Positions 50,171-59,039 of a stretch of 64,000 nucleotides of DNA are shown here, one piece after another. The stretch's first letter is position 1; every line of letters begins with the position of its first letter. The DNA comes from Streptomyces fagopyri (GTDB lineage Bacteria > Actinomycetota > Actinomycetes > Streptomycetales > Streptomycetaceae). The notes under the pieces are model-generated. The model was given only the letters and a program-made list of their open reading frames with translations. It was not told the origin of the DNA and made no database searches. Where the stretch lies: NCBI RefSeq assembly GCF_009498275.1, contig NZ_CP045643.1:8184001-8248000 (forward strand), in the 5' to 3' direction. Position numbers and translations under genes: made by a program.

Positions 50171-51313
50171 TTACTTCCTGACGGCCCGCAGCACCACGAA
50201 CTTCGCGTCGCTCGCCACGAGTTCACTGTTGCCGAACAGGCGGCGCAGCTTCAGGTGGTAACCGAGGTGACGATTCCCGATCACCCACAGCTCGCCCCCC
50301 GGCCGCAGCGCGCGGCGCGCCCCCGAGAACATCCGCCAGGCGGTGGTGTCCGTCGTCGCCTGGTGCGAGTGGAACGGCGGATTGTTCACGACGAGGTCCA
50401 CGCTCTCCGGCGGGATCCCGGTCAGCCCGTCGCCGACCAGGAACTCCGCGCCGCCTCCGGCGTTCGCCCGGTACGTCTCCCGCGCCGAGGCCACCGCCTG
50501 GTACGACTCGTCGACGAACAGCACCTCGGCCGCCGGGTCGGCCAGCGCGATCGCCGTACCGACGACCCCGTTGCCGCATCCCAGATCGACGACCCGCTCG
50601 CCGTCGCGGCCGCGCGGGAGGTGCTGGAGGAGGAACCGGGTGCCGATGTCGAGACGGTCGGCACAGAACACACCGGCGTGGTTGGTCACGGTGCGGCCGG
50701 AGACCTGGCCAACGCCCTCGGGCAGCCGGTAGCGGTAGGGCCATGGATTGGGTTCCCGCGCCAGTCCCTCGAACGGGGTGCAGAAGATCAGCCGGGCCTT
50801 CTTCTCGGCCAGCGAGGTGCGGGTCGGGCCGAGGACGCGCTCGAAGAGGCGCAGCGTCGAGGTGTGGATCTCCTTGACCATGCCCGTGCCGACGACGACG
50901 GTCCCCTCGTGCACGCCGGGTGCCAGCCGGTGCAGCTGGTCCTCCAGCAGGGCGAGGCTCTTCGGCACCCGGACGAGGAGCACGTCGACGCGGTCCGGCG
51001 GTGCGTCCTGCGTGGTGAGGAGGCGTGCCGCGTCCGCCGCGGCTCCGTTGCGGGCCAGGTTCGCCCGGGTCGCCTCCTGGGTGAGGAACGAGTCGGTGAT
51101 CTGCGTCGGCCGGTGCTGCGACAGCGCCGTGGTGAGCGCGCCCCAGCGGTCGCTGACCACCACGACCGTCCCGGACAGCGAGGTGCCGCTCTCCGTGAGG
51201 TGCCGCAGCAGATACGTGTCGGCGGCGTCCCAGGCACGCAGCTGGTCGCGGGGGTCCTCGGGGAAGCGGGTCAGCGCGTACTCGGCCCAGGGTGTGGTCA
51301 TACGGTCGTTCAT
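50171..51313 (-). CDS. rlmG: RlmG/RsmC-like rRNA guanine-N2 methyltransferase
   Basis: A 380-aa two-domain methyltransferase. The N-terminal half is a degenerate MTase fold (VVVVSDRWGALTTAL). The C-terminal half is a functional class I SAM domain with VVDLGCGNGVVGTAIAL (about residues 230-246) and the N2-guanine signature NNPPFHSHQ (about 313-321). This duplicated layout matches RlmG, which methylates G1835 of 23S rRNA, and the related RsmC. I favour RlmG by length. The start at 51313 or the Met four codons later is not decided by a clear RBS. Confidence 0.85.
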   Translation of the reverse strand: MNDRMTTPWAEYALTRFPEDPRDQLRAWDAADTYLLRHLTESGTSLSGTVVVVSDRWGALTTALSQHRPTQITDSFLTQEATRANLARNGAAADAARLLTTQDAPPDRVDVLLVRVPKSLALLEDQLHRLAPGVHEGTVVVGTGMVKEIHTSTLRLFERVLGPTRTSLAEKKARLIFCTPFEGLAREPNPWPYRYRLPEGVGQVSGRTVTNHAGVFCADRLDIGTRFLLQHLPRGRDGERVVDLGCGNGVVGTAIALADPAAEVLFVDESYQAVASARETYRANAGGGAEFLVGDGLTGIPPESVDLVVNNPPFHSHQATTDTTAWRMFSGARRALRPGGELWVIGNRHLGYHLKLRRLFGNSELVASDAKFVVLRAVRK

Positions 51314-51385
51314 CGTGGGTCAAGGCTAGCCGAGCGCGGCCCCGCGCCCGGCCGGGGAGCGTCACGAACCGTCGGGGACCGTCCC

Positions 51386-51437
51386 GGGAGGCGGGGGAGG
51401 CGGGGGAGGCGGGGGAGGCGGGGGAGGCGGGGGAGAG
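51386..51437. repeat. G-rich 9-bp tandem repeat (G-quadruplex candidate)
   Basis: Four perfect copies of GGGGGAGGC (51393-51401, 51402-51410, 51411-51419, 51420-51428) are flanked by partial copies. The plus strand offers more than four runs of at least five G, ideal for G-quadruplex formation. It lies between the divergent RlmG-like and AlkB-type genes, 45-90 bp upstream of the latter. Confidence 0.85.
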
Positions 51438-51481
51438 GGAGGAGGGGAGGGTGGGCCGGTGGATGCGTGATGATGGGTTCC

Positions 51482-52162
51482 ATGGACGGCGAGCTGTTTC
51501 CCCGTACCCGCAGGGAGGTCGCGCCGGGTGCGGTGCACATGCCCGACTGGCTCGACGCCGGCCTCGGGCGGGAGCTGCTGGAGGCCTGCCGGCTCTGGGC
51601 CCTTCCGCCTGCCGGACTGCGCACGGTCCGCACGCCCGGTGGCGGCACGATGACCTCGCGCCAGGTGTGCCTCGGCTGGCACTGGTACCCCTACCGGTAC
51701 GCGCGCACGGCCGTCGACGGCGACGGCACCCCCGTGAAGCCCTTCCCTGCCTGGCTGGACGAACTGGGGCGGCGCGCGGTGACGGACGCGCTCGGCGCCG
51801 ACGCGGTGTCGTCGGCGTACGACATCGCGCTGATCAATTTCTACGGCGCGGACGCCCGCATGGGCATGCACCGCGACGGCGACGAGCGGTCGGACGCGCC
51901 GGTCGTGTCGCTGAGCCTCGGCGACACCTGTGTCTTCCGGTTCGGGAACGCCGGGTCACGGGCGAGGCCCTACGTCGACGTGGAACTGCGCAGCGGGGAC
52001 CTGTTCGTGTTCGGCGGGGAGTCCCGGTCGGCCTACCACGGGGTGCCCCGGGTGTACGCCGGCACGGCCCCGCCCGAACTCGGACTGAGCGGGCGCCTGA
52101 ACATCACCCTCCGGGTCAGCGGCTTCCCTCCGGATCCGAAACCGTGGGTGAGTGACCGGTGA
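51482..52162 (+). CDS. AlkB-type 2OG-Fe(II) dioxygenase
   Basis: A 226-aa dioxygenase of the AlkB family. The iron site is visible: His-Arg-Asp in MGMHRDGDE and the distal His in SAYHGVPR. 2-Oxoglutarate-binding residues are in GRLNITLRVSG. Other landmarks are QVCLGWHWYPYRY and INFYGADA. AlkB enzymes repair alkylated DNA or RNA bases by oxidative demethylation. ATG 51482 is favoured; in-frame ATGs at 51470 and 51473 are possible. A G-rich tandem repeat lies in its promoter. Confidence 0.92.
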   Translation: MDGELFPRTRREVAPGAVHMPDWLDAGLGRELLEACRLWALPPAGLRTVRTPGGGTMTSRQVCLGWHWYPYRYARTAVDGDGTPVKPFPAWLDELGRRAVTDALGADAVSSAYDIALINFYGADARMGMHRDGDERSDAPVVSLSLGDTCVFRFGNAGSRARPYVDVELRSGDLFVFGGESRSAYHGVPRVYAGTAPPELGLSGRLNITLRVSGFPPDPKPWVSDR

Positions 52163-52243
52163 GCGGAACGTCACGCCGGAGGTGAGGGTTTCCGGACGGC
52201 CGGACGGGTCACCGTTCGAGCGGATCATGGGAGACTCGCCCTC

Positions 52244-53485
52244 ATGAACGGCAAGGCGGGCCCCCGGGTGGCGGGGGAAGGGAACACACGGACGCGGCTG
52301 GACCGGGGGCGCGGTGCCCTTGGACCGGCACTCGAACTCGTGCACACCGGACGTGCGCCGACGCGTGCCGTGCTCACCGCCGAGCTGGGAGTGACCCGGG
52401 CGACCGCGGGCGCGGTGGCCGCGGAACTGGAGGCGCTGGGGCTGATCCGGGTCGACGCCCGGCCCGGCGCGGCGGCCGGTTCGCAGGGGCGGCCCTCGCA
52501 CCGTCTCGACGTCGCCGAGGACGGTCCGGTCGCTCTCGCCGCGCAGGTGCACGCCGACGGCTTCCGGGCCGCGCTCGTCGGACTCGGAGGCCGGATCGTC
52601 GCCACCGCGCCCGGCTGCGAGATCGTCGACGCCGATCCGGCGAAGGTGCTCGGCTCCGTCGTCGAGGCGGGCGCGGAGCTGCTCCACGCGACCGGACGGC
52701 GCTGCGTGGGCGCCGGGCTGGCAGTGCCGTCCGCTGTCGCCGAGCCGGACGGACTCGCCCTCAACCCGTTGCACCTGGCGTGGCCCGCGGGCGCCCCGGT
52801 GCGTCAGATCTTCGCCGAGCGGGTGCGCGCGGCGGGCATCCAGGGACCGGCCTTCGCGGCCAACGACGTCAACCTCGCCGCCCTCGCCGAACACCGGCAC
52901 GGAGCGGGCCGCGGCTCCCGTGACCTGCTCTGCGTCGCCACCGGACATCGGGGCGTCGGGGGTGCGCTGGTGCTCGACGGCCGCCTGCACACCGGCAGTT
53001 CGGGCCTCGCCCTCGAAGTCGGCCACCTCACCGTCAATCCCGAGGGCCGGCCCTGCCACTGCGGCAGCCGCGGCTGCCTCGACGTCGAGGCCGACCCGCT
53101 GGCGTTCCTCACGGCGGCGGGCCGCGACCCGGGCCCCGAGGTGTCGCTGCTGGAGCAGTCCAACGACCTCATCCGCAACCACTACACGGACCCGTCCGTA
53201 CGCACGGCCACCGAGGCCCTGATCGACCGGCTGGGCCTCGGACTCGCGGGACTGGTCAACATCCTCAACCCCGACCGGATCATCCTCGGTGGGCTGCACC
53301 GCAGTCTCCTCGACGCCGACCCGGACCGACTGCGCGCCGTCGTCGCCGACCGCAGCCTGTGGGGACAGAGCGGCGGTGTGCCGATCCTCGCCTGCACGCT
53401 GGACCACAACAGCCTCGTGGGGGCCGCCGAGTTGGCGTGGCAGCCGGTACTGGACGACCCGCCGGCGGCGCTGGCCGACGCCTGA
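52244..53485 (+). CDS. ROK-family regulator/sugar kinase-like protein
   Basis: A 413-aa ROK protein. An N-terminal winged-helix region (ALELVHTGRAPTRAVLTAELGVTRATAGAVAAELEALGLI) precedes the ROK fold, so it is probably a transcriptional repressor of sugar genes. The zinc motif reads GHLTVNPEGRPCHCGSRGCLDVEA; the usual Glu after GC-hydrophobic is Asp. The nucleotide/substrate loop VNILNPDRIILGG is present. It is followed by a hairpin. No obvious target operon is adjacent apart from the PTE pseudogene. Confidence 0.85.
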   Translation: MNGKAGPRVAGEGNTRTRLDRGRGALGPALELVHTGRAPTRAVLTAELGVTRATAGAVAAELEALGLIRVDARPGAAAGSQGRPSHRLDVAEDGPVALAAQVHADGFRAALVGLGGRIVATAPGCEIVDADPAKVLGSVVEAGAELLHATGRRCVGAGLAVPSAVAEPDGLALNPLHLAWPAGAPVRQIFAERVRAAGIQGPAFAANDVNLAALAEHRHGAGRGSRDLLCVATGHRGVGGALVLDGRLHTGSSGLALEVGHLTVNPEGRPCHCGSRGCLDVEADPLAFLTAAGRDPGPEVSLLEQSNDLIRNHYTDPSVRTATEALIDRLGLGLAGLVNILNPDRIILGGLHRSLLDADPDRLRAVVADRSLWGQSGGVPILACTLDHNSLVGAAELAWQPVLDDPPAALADA

Positions 53486-53502
53486 CGTGATCGGTGACGG
53501 CG

Positions 53503-53525
53503 CCGGCTCACGCCTGACGTGAGCC
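53503..53525 (+). terminator. Hairpin terminator after the ROK gene
   Basis: CGGCTCACG (53503-53511) pairs perfectly with CGTGAGCCG (53517-53525), loop CCTGA, 17 bp after the stop. CGCCTGACGTGA occurs twice, once spanning the ROK stop codon (53479) and once inside this hairpin (53511), suggesting a small local duplication. Confidence 0.65.
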
Positions 53526-53602
53526 GCGGCCACGCGGACCCGTGCCGACATGACCCGTCGCGGCGCCCGCTCCCGCCCGCGACGGTCGGACCGCGGTGCC
53601 GC

Positions 53603-54041
53603 TCACCTCTCGGCCGGTCCGACGGCGACGGGGAAGGACGGACTCCACTCCACGGCGAAGGCACGTCCGGGGTTCTCGGTGAGGATGCGGTCCACCAGCT
53701 CCTCGCCCAGGGCGTCGGGCATACGCCGGTCGGTGGAACGGTGGAACGGTGGGGCCGGGAGGGGCCGTCGAAGGCCAAGTACGCGCCGGGGCCGACGGTC
53801 TGACGATGCGCCAGGAAGTCCGGCGAACGGTTCCGATGGCCCAGGATCACCCGGTGCGCGGAAACGCCCAACTCGCCGCACAGCAGGGCGAGTACGTCGA
53901 GTACGTCGAGCCCGGCCGTGCCCGGCTCCAGGTGTACGGCGATCGGCGCGCCCGTGGCCCGGTGGGCCTCCGCCACGGCGGCCGTCGTCCAGCGGGCGTG
54001 CGGCCCCAGGCCGTGAAGCCGCCCGCGAGCACGATCGCCAT
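53603..54041 (-). pseudogene. Decayed phosphotriesterase-family hydrolase
   Basis: Homology to the PTE/amidohydrolase family runs through three frames. MAIVLAGGFTAWG opens at 54041; then TTAAVAEAHRATGAPIAVHLEPGTAG, HRVILGHRNRSPD and GAYLAFDGPSR follow in a second frame; then LGEELVDRILTENPGRAFAV and a stop in a third. There are at least two frameshifts and about 60 residues missing between the last two blocks, including a metal-ligand Asp region. The N-terminal third of the family is absent. It is therefore a non-functional remnant. The 200 bp before the SHOCT gene at 54242 hold no gene. Confidence 0.75.
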
Positions 54042-54241
54042 GTCGTAGGCGGCGCCAAGTAGGTACAGGGCTCGTGCGTGCGGCGGAGGGGCCCGGGGCC
54101 GGAGCGGAAGGAAGCAGCCGAAGCCGTCCCGCGTACTCCCGAGGAGGTACGCGCACTGCCGCTGGCCGTACGACGACCCGGGGGCACTTCGGGAGCGACT
54201 CTCTGTGCAACACAGCAGACCCGACGAGGAGATGACCCGAG

Positions 54242-54550
54242 ATGCAGACCCTGGCGAACTGGGACGGCGGCCCCGGGCCGTGGATCCTCTTGTTCCCGCT
54301 GATCTGGGCGGCCGCCGTGATCGGTGTGGTGACCGTCCTGCGCCGCACGGCCTGGCGGGGTGGCCGCGGGCCGTGGCGCGGCCGGGGCGACCTCGGTCCG
54401 GCCGCGCCGCACCGGGCGACGGGCGACTCGCCGATCGCCGTGCTCGGCCGCCGTTTCGCGTCCGGCGAGATCGACGAGGACGAGTACTGGCGCCGGCTCT
54501 CCGTGCTCGACGAGCAGTTCGGACTCACGGGCAAGGGGGGAACGGCATGA
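54242..54550 (+). CDS. SHOCT-domain small membrane protein
   Basis: A 102-aa protein: one membrane helix (about residues 12-34), an Arg/Gly-rich juxtamembrane stretch and a C-terminal SHOCT motif (LGRRFASGEIDEDEYWRRLSVLDEQF). ATG 54242 has GAGGAG about 11 bp upstream. The stop overlaps the ABC ATPase start (ATGA), so it is the lead gene of a three-gene operon and may serve as an accessory to the transporter. Confidence 0.88.
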   Translation: MQTLANWDGGPGPWILLFPLIWAAAVIGVVTVLRRTAWRGGRGPWRGRGDLGPAAPHRATGDSPIAVLGRRFASGEIDEDEYWRRLSVLDEQFGLTGKGGTA

Positions 54551-55305
54551 CCACGCTGACCACGACACGTCCGGCCGCGGGCGTCACCGGCGCCGTGAAG
54601 GTGTACGGCAGCGGCGACACCGCCGTACGGGCCCTCGACGGGGTGAGCGTGGGCTTTCCGGCCGGGCGTTTCACCGCGATCATGGGGCCCTCGGGCTCCG
54701 GCAAGTCCACTCTGATGCACTGCGCGGCGGGCCTGGACACGCTCTCCTCGGGCACCGCGTTCATCGGGGACACGGAGCTGAGCACCCTCGACGACCGGCG
54801 ACTCACCCTGCTGCGCCGCGACCATGTCGGCTTCGTCTTCCAGGCGTTCAACCTGATTCCGACGCTCACCGTCGCGGAGAACATCACGTTGCCCCTGGAC
54901 CTCGCCGGGACCAAGGGATCCCCCGAGTGGATCGACGCGCTCATCGACGTCGTGGGGCTGCGTGACCGGCTCCACCACCGCCCGGCCGAACTCTCCGGCG
55001 GGCAACAGCAACGTGTCGCCGTGGCACGGGCGTTCGCCGGGCGGCCCGACATCGTCTTCGCCGACGAACCCACCGGGAACCTCGACTCCCGGGCCGGCGC
55101 CGAGGTCCTCGACCTGCTGGGCGACGCGGTCCGCCGGACGAACCGCACGGTCGTCATGGTCACCCACGACCCGGTGGCCGCGGCCCACGCCGACGAGGTC
55201 GTCTTCCTCGCCGACGGCCGCCTCGTGGACCGGATGCAAGCCCCGACCGCCGACAAGGTGCTGGACCGCATGAAGGCCCTCGACACCAAGGGGGCGCCCT
55301 CGTGA
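54547..55305 (+). CDS. MacB/LolD-type ABC transporter ATPase
   Basis: A 252-aa ATPase: Walker A GPSGSGKSTLMHCAAGLD, Q-loop FVFQAFNLIPTLTVAENI, signature LSGGQQQRVAVARAFA, Walker B IVFADEPTGNLDS and H-loop VMVTHD, all typical of the MacB/FtsE/LolD group. It is coupled on both sides by 4-bp overlaps to the SHOCT protein and the FtsX-like permease. Confidence 0.95.
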   Translation: MTTLTTTRPAAGVTGAVKVYGSGDTAVRALDGVSVGFPAGRFTAIMGPSGSGKSTLMHCAAGLDTLSSGTAFIGDTELSTLDDRRLTLLRRDHVGFVFQAFNLIPTLTVAENITLPLDLAGTKGSPEWIDALIDVVGLRDRLHHRPAELSGGQQQRVAVARAFAGRPDIVFADEPTGNLDSRAGAEVLDLLGDAVRRTNRTVVMVTHDPVAAAHADEVVFLADGRLVDRMQAPTADKVLDRMKALDTKGAPS

Positions 55306-57863
55306 ACGCCTCGCTCCGCATCAGCGTCGCCTCGCTGCGCGCCCACGGACGGCGCTTCGCCGGTACGTTCGTGGCGGTGTTCCTCGGCGTCGCCTTCCTG
55401 GCCGGAACACTGGTCATGGGCGACACCCTGCGAGCCAGTTTCGACACCATGTTCGGCAACGCGGCGAAAGGCACCGACGCGGTCGTCCGCGGCGCCGACA
55501 CCATCACCACGCCGGGCGAGAGCCGGGGTGTCCGGCGACCCGTGGACGTCTCCCTGGTGAGGACGATCGAGAGGGCCCCCGGGGTGGCCGCCGCCGTGCC
55601 CGACATCGAGGGAGCGGGCCAGCTCGTCGACGCCCACGGCAAGCCCATCGGCGGCCAGGGCCCGCCCACCCTCGCGGGCAACTGGATCGAGGACCCCGGG
55701 CTCAACGCGTACCGGATCGCCGAAGGCCGTGCGCCCGCGCGGTCCGGCGAGGTCGTGATCAACCGGGGTGCCGCGAGGAAGGGCGGCCTGGGGATCGGGG
55801 ACACGACGACCCTGCGCACTCCGGACCCCGTCAGGGTGACCATCGTGGGCCTCGCGACCTTCGGCGGTGAGGACGGCATGGCGCAGGTGACCTTCACCGG
55901 CATGACACAGGCCGACGCCGAGAAGTACCTCACGGCGAAGCCCGGCGAGGCCGCGGGCATCCGGGTGCGGGCGGCCCCCGGGGTCGGCCAGGAGAAGCTC
56001 GTCGCCGGCCTGGCCCCGCTGCTGCCCGACGGCGTCGAGGCGATCACCGGCCAGGCGTCGGCGCAGGAGAACACCGACATGATCTCCAGCCAGTTCCTGA
56101 CCGTCTTCACCACCTTCCTGCTCGTCTTCTCCGGCGTCGCCCTGCTCGTCGCGACCTTCTCCATCCACAACACCTTCGCGATCGTCGTCGTCCAACGCAC
56201 CCGCGAGAACGCCCTGTTGCGGGCACTCGGCGCCTCCCGCCGCCAGGTGACCGTCTCGACCCTGGTGGAGGCGAGCGCGGTCGCCGTGGCCGCGTCGGCG
56301 GCCGGCCTCGGGGGCGGTATCGGCATCGCGGCCGGGCTGCGGGCACTCTTCCCGGCCATCGGATTCCCCTTCCCGTCCGGCGGCCTGGTGATCAGCGGAC
56401 TGTCGCTGCTGCTGCCCCTCGCGGTCGGCGTGCTGGTCTGCCTCGGCTCCGCCCTGCTGCCCGCCGTACGCGCCGGACGTACCGCACCCCTGGCGGCGCT
56501 GCGCGAGACGGCCGTAGACCGGTCCGGGGCCTCACGGGCGCGGGCCGCCGTGGGCGCCGCACTGGCCGTGCTCGCGGCGGGGGCCACCCTGACCGGCGTC
56601 CTGGCCCGGCCCTCCCTGTGGCTCGCGGGCCTCGGCGCCGTGCTGGCTCTCGCCGCCTTCGTGGTCCTCGGGCCGGTCGCGTCCTCGACGGCCGTACGCG
56701 TCATCGGCGTCCCCCTCGACCGGTTGCGGGGCGTCACGGGTTCACTCGCCCGGCGCAACGCGCTGCGCAGTCCCCGGCGGACCGCGGCCACCGCGAGCGC
56801 CCTGATGGTCGGTGTCGCCGTGGTCTCGCTCTTCACGGTCTTCGGCGCCTCGTTGAAGGCCACCATGGACCGCACGGTCTCCCGGTCCTTCGCCGGGGAC
56901 GTGGCCGTCAGCACCCCGTCGTTCGGGGCGGGCGGCAGCGGACTGAGTCCGGAACTGGCCCCCGCGATCGCGCGGCTGCCCACCGTGAAGTACGCCGTCG
57001 GGCTGGGCCGTGGTGTCGCCGAAGTCGACGGGAGGGGCCGCGCCTTGACCGTCACCGATCCGGCGGTGCTCGGCAGGGTCTTCGACCTCGGCGCGGTACG
57101 CGGCTCGCTCGACCACCTGGGTGCCGACGGGATCGCCGTCACCAGGAGCGAGGCCGTCAGGCAGCACCTCACGACCGGTGACACCGCCCGGCTCGCCTTC
57201 ACCGACGGCCGGCGGATGAACTTCACCGTCCGCGCGGTCTACGGACGTTCGGAACTCGCGGGCGACTACGTGATCACCCGCGCCGCGTGGGCTCCGCACC
57301 GTACCCAGGACGCCGACACGCTCGTCGCCGTCACCTTCGCGGACGGGGTCGGCACGGCCGACGGCAAGGCCGCGGTGCAGCGGGTGGCCGCCCGGTACGG
57401 CGACCCCGAGGTGCAGACCCGTGACGAGTACGCGCGGTCCTCGGCCGGAGGCATCGACATGATGCTCACCCTGGTCTACGCGCTGCTCGCGCTCGCGGTG
57501 CTCATCGCCCTGCTCGGCATCGCCAACACCCTGACCCTCGCGATCCACGAACGCACCCGTGAACTCGGTCTGCTGCGGGCGGTCGGACAGACCCGCGCGC
57601 AACTGCGGGCCATGGTCCGCTGGGAGTCGGTCCTCGTCGCCGCCTTCGGCACGGCGGGCGGCCTCGCCCTCGGTGCGTTCCTCGGCTGGGTCCTCGTGAA
57701 GGCCTCCGACGGCGCGTCGGACAGCGCCTTCGCCTTCGCGGTCCCGCCCGCGCGACTCGTCGTCGTGGCCCTGGTGGGCCTCGCGGCCGGAGCCCTCGCG
57801 GGGCTGCGTCCGGCACGGCGGGCGGCACGCCTGGACGTGCTGCGGGCCATCGGCACGGAGTGA
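55302..57863 (+). CDS. FtsX-like ABC transporter permease
   Basis: An 853-aa permease with two FtsX domains, each with a large extracytoplasmic MacB-type periplasmic domain (about residues 45-250 and 520-690). Helix clusters lie near 15-40, 265-400, 420-470, 490-515 and 720-845. The final block ANTLTLAIHERTRELGLLRAVGQTRAQLRAMVRWE is a family hallmark and recurs in a shorter form at about residues 285-325. Such systems export peptides or lipids or act as mechanotransmitters. It starts at GTG 55302, overlapping the ATPase stop. Confidence 0.93.
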   Translation: MNASLRISVASLRAHGRRFAGTFVAVFLGVAFLAGTLVMGDTLRASFDTMFGNAAKGTDAVVRGADTITTPGESRGVRRPVDVSLVRTIERAPGVAAAVPDIEGAGQLVDAHGKPIGGQGPPTLAGNWIEDPGLNAYRIAEGRAPARSGEVVINRGAARKGGLGIGDTTTLRTPDPVRVTIVGLATFGGEDGMAQVTFTGMTQADAEKYLTAKPGEAAGIRVRAAPGVGQEKLVAGLAPLLPDGVEAITGQASAQENTDMISSQFLTVFTTFLLVFSGVALLVATFSIHNTFAIVVVQRTRENALLRALGASRRQVTVSTLVEASAVAVAASAAGLGGGIGIAAGLRALFPAIGFPFPSGGLVISGLSLLLPLAVGVLVCLGSALLPAVRAGRTAPLAALRETAVDRSGASRARAAVGAALAVLAAGATLTGVLARPSLWLAGLGAVLALAAFVVLGPVASSTAVRVIGVPLDRLRGVTGSLARRNALRSPRRTAATASALMVGVAVVSLFTVFGASLKATMDRTVSRSFAGDVAVSTPSFGAGGSGLSPELAPAIARLPTVKYAVGLGRGVAEVDGRGRALTVTDPAVLGRVFDLGAVRGSLDHLGADGIAVTRSEAVRQHLTTGDTARLAFTDGRRMNFTVRAVYGRSELAGDYVITRAAWAPHRTQDADTLVAVTFADGVGTADGKAAVQRVAARYGDPEVQTRDEYARSSAGGIDMMLTLVYALLALAVLIALLGIANTLTLAIHERTRELGLLRAVGQTRAQLRAMVRWESVLVAAFGTAGGLALGAFLGWVLVKASDGASDSAFAFAVPPARLVVVALVGLAAGALAGLRPARRAARLDVLRAIGTE

Positions 57864-57866
57864 CCC

Positions 57867-57891
57867 CTCGGGGGCCGTGCGGCCTCCCGAG
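57867..57891. terminator. Hairpin terminator after the ABC operon
   Basis: CTCGGGGGCC (57867-57876) pairs with GGCCTCCCGAG (57881-57891), one bulge, GTGC loop, directly after the permease stop and before the convergent gene ending at 57929. Confidence 0.6.
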
Positions 57892-57928
57892 CCGGCCCGT
57901 GGCGTACGGGGAGAGGGTCACCGCCCGG

Positions 57929-58453
57929 TCAGCCGGCAACGGCGGACCGGGCGGGAGCGTGTTCGGGCCTGTGCCCGTCGAGCGCGTCGACGGTGTGCCG
58001 GAGGGTCGGCTCGCGGAGCGTGTCGTACGGCGCGAGGACGGGCGCCGCCACCGTGGGCGAGGGCGCGGGAAGGCTGAACCACACGACCTTGCCCGACTCC
58101 CCGTCCGGCCGTACGCCCCAGCTCTCGCTCACGGCGGCGACCATCGCCAGACCCCGCCCGCCGGTGGCGGTGGGACCCGCGTCCTGCAACTCGGGCAGGC
58201 GGGGGTCGTGGTCGTGCACCGAGACCGTGAGCCGGTCGAGCAGCAGCTCGATCTCCACCGTGCACACCTTGTCCGGCTGGGCGTGCAGGTGAACGTTGGT
58301 CAGCAGTTCGGTCACGCCGAGCGCGGCCCGGTCGATCAAGGGGTCCAGATGCCAGTAGCGCAATTGCGCAGAAACGATTCTGCGGACCTGGCCGATCCGC
58401 GACGGCAGGGCTTGGAGCTCCACCGCGCAATGCCTGTTCGGCTGGCTGATCAC
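57929..58453 (-). CDS. Anti-sigma-factor-type HATPase (ATP-binding regulator)
   Basis: A 174-aa HATPase_c_2 (RsbW/SpoIIAB-like) protein. GTG 58453 has GGGGAG 9 bp upstream. The ATP-binding blocks are ALGVTELLTNVHLHA (N box), VSVHDHDPRLP (D box) and GGRGLAMVAAVSESWGV (G box). The C-terminal 50 residues are a disordered tail. Streptomyces encode many such proteins as anti-sigma factors or phosphorelay switches; the partner is not adjacent. Confidence 0.88.
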   Translation of the reverse strand: MISQPNRHCAVELQALPSRIGQVRRIVSAQLRYWHLDPLIDRAALGVTELLTNVHLHAQPDKVCTVEIELLLDRLTVSVHDHDPRLPELQDAGPTATGGRGLAMVAAVSESWGVRPDGESGKVVWFSLPAPSPTVAAPVLAPYDTLREPTLRHTVDALDGHRPEHAPARSAVAG

Positions 58454-58715
58454 GGCTGCGACTCCCCGAATTGAGGTCCGGAAGAAGACGGAGATCGGAT
58501 CCAGCAGGGCGGCTGAAGTGGAACGGCCGCCTGCTGTGGTGTCCGGCGGGCTGGTTCGCAGCGTTATCGCCGGTAAACCCAGAGTGATGTGAGAACAGCG
58601 TGACTCAGGGGGTGCCGTCCCGCAACTCGCGGCACGTTCGGCGGACACGGCGCGCGCCGGGCCGTCACGGCGCCGGTGCGACGAGGCTCCCGTCACGCCC
58701 CTCGCGGCGACCACG

Positions 58716-59039
58716 TCAGCCGCTGCTCCCCGCCGCCCTGCGTACCGCCTCGATGAACCGGCGCGCCGAAGGCGGTCCCGGCCTGCCGGGCGAGGGGTCG
58801 TGCTCGCCGAGCGTCAGCGAGTAGCGCGTGCCGTTGACATCCGCCAACGCCCGGTCCTCGGGCGCGAACCAGGGCCTGGAGGCCCGCACCGCCTGCACCG
58901 GGGCACTGTCGATCTCGCTGCCGTAGCTCGTGAGCAGTTCCAGCCTGCCGTCGCTGATCCGGACCTGCCCGGCCCGGGTGAGCGAGCGCAGCCTCTTCCC
59001 GATCCGCACGCCCGTGGCCGTGAACTCCGGCTCCGCCAT
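58716..59039 (-). CDS. Conserved hypothetical protein
   Basis: A 107-aa soluble protein starting at ATG 59039 (GGGGGCGGGG upstream). It reads as one compact beta-rich domain (TATGVRIGKRLRSLTRAGQVRI...SRPWFAPEDRALADVNGTRYSLTLGE) with an Arg-rich C-terminus. I recall near-identical hypothetical proteins in Streptomyces but know no function. Confidence 0.75.
   Translation of the reverse strand: MAEPEFTATGVRIGKRLRSLTRAGQVRISDGRLELLTSYGSEIDSAPVQAVRASRPWFAPEDRALADVNGTRYSLTLGEHDPSPGRPGPPSARRFIEAVRRAAGSSG

Noticed and set aside
51386..51437. Short regular repeats that might suggest a CRISPR array
   Set aside because: 9-bp units without spacers; no cas genes anywhere in the window. The other tandem arrays (6-80, 5751-5828, 17316-17380) also lack spacers.
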